Shown here: positions 4,367 through 7,198 of the stretch, piece after piece
How the letters are laid out: each line of letters opens with the position of its first letter
How positions within the stretch are numbered: the stretch's first letter is position 1
NCBI GenBank assembly: GCA_030672555.1
Contig: DAOVGD010000096.1
Span: forward strand, 1-7,198
DNA: 7,198 nt
Source of the DNA: Desulfobacterales bacterium
GTDB taxonomy: Bacteria; Desulfobacterota; Desulfobacteria; Desulfobacterales; C00003106
Direction of reading: 5' to 3'
The notes under the pieces: generated by a model
Told to the model about the DNA's origin: nothing
Seen by the model: the letters and a program-made list of their open reading frames with translations, nothing else
Database searches by the model: none
Translations under genes and position numbers: made by a program

Positions 4367-5713
4367 ATGAACAGGGACCTATCGCTCCAGAAAATACCTC
4401 CTCAGAACATTGATGCGGAGCAATCTATACTGGGGAGTATTCTCATAGATAATGACATCCTATACGATGTCATGGATATCCTCGCAGATGGAAACTTCTA
4501 TAGAGAGGCTCATCGCAAGATCTATAGAGGGATACTTGCTCTGTTTGAAAAAAATGAGCCTGTAGACCTCGTCACACTGACAAATATCCTCAAAGAGCAA
4601 AATCAGTTGGATGCAGTGGGCGGCGCTGCCTACCTCGCCGAACTGGTGGACCAGGTTCCGGTGGCGGTAAATGCCGCTCAGTATGCCAGGATCGTACGAG
4701 AAAAAGCAATCCTGCGCAGTCTTATATCAACCACTGCAAACATTGCCGCCCGTTGTTATGAAGATAGCGGAGATGTGGATGAAGTACTCGATTTTGCCGA
4801 AAGTTCCATTTTTGAGATCTCCGAAAAGAAGATAGCCCCTTCATTCTATCCGCTCAGCGATATTATCACGGAAAGTTTCAAGACGCTCGAAGATCGGTCT
4901 GAACACAAGGAGCTTATCACCGGGGTGCCGACGGGATTTAGCGGCCTTAATACATTGACCTCCGGATTACAACCCTCCGACCTGATCATCATCGCGGCGC
5001 GTCCGAGCATGGGTAAGACAGCGCTTGCGCTGAATATCGCCCAAAATACCTCTGTGGATAATGGAACGCCCGTTGCGATCTTTTCCCTGGAAATGTCTAA
5101 GGAACAGCTCTCCATACGTTTTCTTTGTTCAATGGCGAGGGTGGATTCGTTTCGCTTGCGGACCGGTTTCCTCAACAAGGAGGATTGGGGTAAGCTGACC
5201 CGGGCTGCCGGGCTGCTATCAGAGGCCCCCATATATATCGATGATACACCGGCGATATCAGTCCTTGAGATCCGGGCAAAGGCCCGCAGGCTGAAAATGG
5301 ATAAAGACTTAGGGCTTGTTATCGTAGACTACCTCCAACTGATGAAGGGCCGGTCATCGGCTGAGCGGCGTGAACTCGAGATTTCCGAAATTTCACGGTC
5401 CCTCAAGGCCCTTGCAAAAGAACTCAACATCCCGGTAGTCGCCCTCTCACAGCTCAACCGCAAGGTGGAAGAACGTCATAACAAACGTCCCATGCTCTCG
5501 GATCTCCGTGAATCAGGGGCTATCGAGCAGGATGCCGACGTGATAGCCTTTATCTATCGTGATTCGGTCTACAATCAATCAGAGGATGCGGCCGACGATA
5601 AGACCGCGGAAATCATCGTGGCAAAACAGAGAAACGGACCCACCGGTGTGGTAAAACTCACTTTTCTTGATTCCTATACTCGATTTGAAGATCAGGCTTA
5701 TGAGTCCCAATAA
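4367..5713 (+). CDS. dnaB: replicative DNA helicase DnaB
   Basis: 448 aa, a usual full length. It is the hexameric 5'-3' helicase that unwinds DNA at the fork and binds primase through its N-domain. The N-terminal domain starts PPQNIDAEQSILGS (11-24) and runs to about 150; a linker leads to the RecA-like ATPase from about 185 (GVPTGFSGLNTLTSGLQ). Walker A is RPSMGKT (212-218), the catalytic Glu is E242 in FSLEMS, Walker B is LVIVDYLQL (317-325, D321), and the DNA-binding region is SQLNRKVEERHNKRP (361-375) with DLRESGAIEQDADVI after it. The arginine finger is KQR at 420-422. No intein or frameshift is present. The start has GAGGGG about 7 nt upstream. It is the last gene of the operon and converges with nth. 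Confidence 0.97.
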   Translation: MNRDLSLQKIPPQNIDAEQSILGSILIDNDILYDVMDILADGNFYREAHRKIYRGILALFEKNEPVDLVTLTNILKEQNQLDAVGGAAYLAELVDQVPVAVNAAQYARIVREKAILRSLISTTANIAARCYEDSGDVDEVLDFAESSIFEISEKKIAPSFYPLSDIITESFKTLEDRSEHKELITGVPTGFSGLNTLTSGLQPSDLIIIAARPSMGKTALALNIAQNTSVDNGTPVAIFSLEMSKEQLSIRFLCSMARVDSFRLRTGFLNKEDWGKLTRAAGLLSEAPIYIDDTPAISVLEIRAKARRLKMDKDLGLVIVDYLQLMKGRSSAERRELEISEISRSLKALAKELNIPVVALSQLNRKVEERHNKRPMLSDLRESGAIEQDADVIAFIYRDSVYNQSEDAADDKTAEIIVAKQRNGPTGVVKLTFLDSYTRFEDQAYESQ

Positions 5714-5726
5714 AAGTGGGTTATTG
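5708..5726. repeat. small inverted repeat spanning both stop codons of dnaB and nth
   Basis: CAATAA (5708-5713) and TTATTG (5721-5726) are inverted copies around AAGTGGG. Each arm contains one of the two convergent TAA stops. The stem is AT-rich and weak, so it is a poor terminator. A competing CCCA/TGGG pairing (5706-5709, 5717-5720) exists. No other terminator was seen between the two genes. Confidence 0.45.
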
Positions 5727-6350
5727 AGTTGGATACGGACATACTTTATTGAGTGGACAGAGAGGACATTCTGGTTTTCTCGCCTTACAAATCTTACGTC
5801 CATGAAAAATCAATTGGAGTGAAAACTCGCTCCACAACTCCTCGGGGACGATTTTCATCAGATCCATCTCGATTTTTATCGGATCCGTGTTATCCGTCAG
5901 TTCCAGGCGTTGGCTCAGCCGTTTTACATGAGTGTCGACCACAACACCAGGAACTCCAAAGGCGCTTCCAAGAACAACGTTTGCTGTCTTTCTTCCCACG
6001 CCCGGCAGCTTTACCAGCTCTTCCAGTGTTCCCGGCACTTTGCCCCCATGGTTCTCCACAATCGCTTTGCAGCACCCCTTGACACTTTTTGCCTTGTTTT
6101 TGAAAAAACCTGTAGGGCGGATCAACTCTTCCAGTTCCGCTAAAGAGATTTCCACAAAGTCTTGTGCGGTCTTGAGCTGCTTGAAGAGTTTTTTTGTAAC
6201 TTCATTCACCCGCTCGTCCGTACACTGCGCAGACAGAATCGTGGCGATAAGGAGCTGCAAAGGGTTCCGGTGTCTAAGGGCGGTCTTGACATCGGGATAG
6301 GTTGCTTTTAATATACGGAAGATATTTTGAATATGTCTATTTTTTGTCAT
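5721..6350 (-). CDS. nth: endonuclease III (DNA glycosylase/AP lyase)
   Basis: 209 aa, close to the 211 aa of E. coli Nth. It removes oxidised pyrimidines and cuts the abasic strand in base-excision repair. Seen here: SAQCTDERVN (40-49); the helix-hairpin-helix LPGVGRKTA (115-123) with catalytic Lys K121; catalytic Asp D139 in VVVDTHV; and a [4Fe-4S] loop C188-x6-C195-x2-C198-x5-C204 at the C-terminus. All key residues are present. The start at 6350 has AAGGGA about 6-8 nt upstream. It is transcribed towards dnaB and appears to be a single gene with its own promoter in the repeat-rich spacer. Confidence 0.96.
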   Translation of the reverse strand: MTKNRHIQNIFRILKATYPDVKTALRHRNPLQLLIATILSAQCTDERVNEVTKKLFKQLKTAQDFVEISLAELEELIRPTGFFKNKAKSVKGCCKAIVENHGGKVPGTLEELVKLPGVGRKTANVVLGSAFGVPGVVVDTHVKRLSQRLELTDNTDPIKIEMDLMKIVPEELWSEFSLQLIFHGRKICKARKPECPLCPLNKVCPYPTQ

Positions 6351-6370
6351 TTTTTATTCCCTTTTAATTG

Positions 6371-6434
6371 GGACACAGATTTTCACGGATACACACAGAT
6401 CGGAATTCTTAATAGTCTGTATTCATCTGTCTCC
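6371..6434. repeat. ACACAGAT-type inverted repeat upstream of nth
   Basis: GGACACAGAT (6371-6380) and ATCTGTCTCC (6425-6434) are inverted with 9 of 10 matches. ACACACAGAT (6391-6400) and AGTCTGTAT (6414-6422) add further partial copies inside. Sequences of the type CACAGATT...ACACAGA are familiar as dispersed intergenic repeats in many environmental bacterial genomes; no copy count could be made here. Confidence 0.6.
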
Positions 6435-6446
6435 AAAATGAAAATT

Positions 6447-6475
6447 TTTATACTATAATTCTGCAAGCAAAACAA
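6447..6475 (-). promoter_or_regulatory. possible promoter of nth
   Basis: On the minus strand TTGTTT (6475-6470) and TATAAA (6452-6447) are 17 nt apart. The predicted leader to the nth ATG is about 90 nt and includes the ACACAGA inverted repeat. Confidence 0.35.
6454..6459 (+). promoter_or_regulatory. consensus -10 box facing the PP-loop gene
   Basis: A perfect TATAAT lies on the plus strand, but no good -35 is found 16-18 nt upstream and no TGN extension is present. If used, the leader would be about 165 nt and would contain the palindrome cluster. Confidence 0.25.
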
Positions 6476-6538
6476 GCATTCAGAGTGAGTTTCGACCTGT
6501 GCGGTTAATCCTTCTAACGCCTTTCTTGTTAGAGGGAA

Positions 6539-6591
6539 CACACCCCTAAATCCCCTCTTGAGAGGGGTGGACGCGAAGCGGACGGGGTGTG
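6539..6591. repeat. three-way palindrome cluster (dispersed-repeat type)
   Basis: Outer arms CACACCCC (6539-6546) and GGGGTGTG (6584-6591) pair perfectly over 8 bp. Inside lie the hairpin CCCCTC-TTGA-GAGGGG (6552-6567) and the mini-hairpin CGC-GAA-GCG (6572-6580), a cruciform-like three-way junction. The minus-strand reading (CCGCTTCGCG next to CACCCCTCTCAAGAGGGG) resembles a repeat common between genes in environmental bacteria. A further inverted pair, TCTAAC/GTTAGA (6513-6518, 6528-6533), lies just before it. Confidence 0.7.
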
Positions 6592-6628
6592 GCCTTCTGT
6601 GTAATTCTGTGGCCGACACTATATCATC

Positions 6629-7198
6629 ATGACAAACGAGTTTCATAAAATTAAAGCTTTGGGCCTTTCCTCTGGCGGATTAGATAGCATACTCTCTGCC
6701 CTCGTCTTGAGACACGAGGGTATTGAAGTTGAGTGGATCAGTTTTGAGACCCCGTTTTTCTCCGCATCAAAGGCGAAAAAGGCTGCTGCTATAACCGGCA
6801 TCCCGATAACAGAAAAAAATATTACCGGCCGCTATCTGAAAATGCTCAAGAATCCAAGATTCGGATATGGAAAGCATATGAATCCGTGCCTTGACTGTCA
6901 TGCACTGATGTTAAAAATAGCCGGCGAGGTAATGGCAGAAAGAGGTTTTAACTTCATCTTTACCGGTGAGGTCCTTGGCCAGCGTCCCATGTCCCAGACA
7001 AAACCTTCGCTTCGGTGTGTAGAAAAGGCCGCCGGCCTTGTTGGTTACGTGCTGAGACCCTTGAGCGCCAAGCTTTTGCCGATCACAATACCTGAAGAAA
7101 AGGGGTGGGTTAATCGTGAAGCACTCCTTTCTTTTTCCGGGCGATCCCGAAAACCGCAGATGGCGCTTGCAAAAGAATTCGGAATTACTGATTATCCG
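6629..7198 (+). CDS. PP-loop ATPase, probable tRNA thiolation enzyme (ThiI/MnmA-like), 3' end cut by window
   Basis: 190 codons are open from the ATG at 6629 to the window end. An in-frame TAA at 6602-6604 leaves no ATG, GTG or TTG farther upstream, and no clear Shine-Dalgarno is seen. Residues 11-20 hold the PP-loop (LGLSSGGLDS), which binds ATP to adenylate a substrate. Then follow GYGKHMNPCLDCHALM (C87, C90), FIFTGEVLGQRPMSQ (110-124), LRCVEKAAGL with C130, LRPLSAKLLPITIPE (142-156) and GRSRKPQMALAKEFGI. The CxxC plus a later Cys could serve sulfur transfer or a metal site. The pattern fits the MnmA/ThiI-related group that in some bacteria carries an NFACT-R domain after the PP-loop part; that domain would lie beyond the window. 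Exact tRNA position and nucleoside are unknown. Confidence 0.8.
   Translation, partial: MTNEFHKIKALGLSSGGLDSILSALVLRHEGIEVEWISFETPFFSASKAKKAAAITGIPITEKNITGRYLKMLKNPRFGYGKHMNPCLDCHALMLKIAGEVMAERGFNFIFTGEVLGQRPMSQTKPSLRCVEKAAGLVGYVLRPLSAKLLPITIPEEKGWVNREALLSFSGRSRKPQMALAKEFGITDYP

Larger units (their letters stand above)
6371..6612. mobile_element. possible MITE-like composite repeat
   Basis: The left edge GGACACAGATT (6371-6381) and the reverse complement of the right edge, GGCCACAGAAT from about 6602-6612, agree at 9 of 11 positions. This gives a 242-bp unit with imperfect inverted ends enclosing the palindrome cluster. No transposase and no clear target-site duplication are visible. It could equally be two repeats placed side by side. 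Confidence 0.3.

Noticed and set aside
6383..6646. 87-aa minus-strand ORF upstream of nth
   Set aside because: Its central part (RRPHPVRFASTPLKRGFRG) is a translation of the palindromic repeat, a known kind of false ORF.

Overview
The window looks like a Desulfobacterota (former Deltaproteobacteria) chromosome. This rests on the gene order rpsF-rpsR-DUF2232-rplI-dnaB, with an unusual membrane protein between the two ribosomal-protein halves, and on a PP-loop tRNA-thiolation-type protein nearby. The assignment is an inference from gene order and protein style; no marker was searched.

Left part (1-1960), all on the minus strand: a tightly packed accessory cassette. In transcription order it has an XRE-type regulator, a RadC-like ORF that loses RadC similarity after its N-terminal helical/HhH part, a 36-codon ORF, and a YhcG/DUF1016 PD-(D/E)XK nuclease gene that runs off the window start. 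Each junction overlaps by a few bases (8 bp with a GTG start, then two ATGA overlaps), so the chain is probably translationally coupled. The cassette lies downstream of the 3' end of tRNA-Asn(GTT), the usual side for integrated elements. Between the regulator and the tRNA lies a gene-free stretch holding three strong inverted repeats. The nuclease gene carries two nearly identical DNA palindromes exactly 108 bp apart.

Middle part (2037-5713): housekeeping. tRNA-Asn (minus) and the rpsF operon (plus) diverge from a 192-bp region with a plausible sigma70 promoter for each. The operon rpsF, rpsR, DUF2232, rplI, dnaB joins small- and large-subunit ribosomal proteins to the replicative helicase, with gaps of 2, 13, -4 and 12 bp.

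Right part (5714-7198): nth (endonuclease III) converges on dnaB with 7 bp between stop codons. Upstream of nth is a 278-bp spacer that looks like a dispersed repeat element: imperfect ACACAGA-type inverted ends, a three-way palindrome cluster, and AT-rich promoter-like boxes. It separates nth from a divergent PP-loop ATPase (plus, truncated by the window end), probably a tRNA thiolation enzyme.

The most noteworthy signals are the duplicated palindrome inside the DUF1016 gene and the overlapping HTH / RadC-like / micro-ORF / DUF1016 chain. They are candidates for follow-up; the sequence does not prove a new system.
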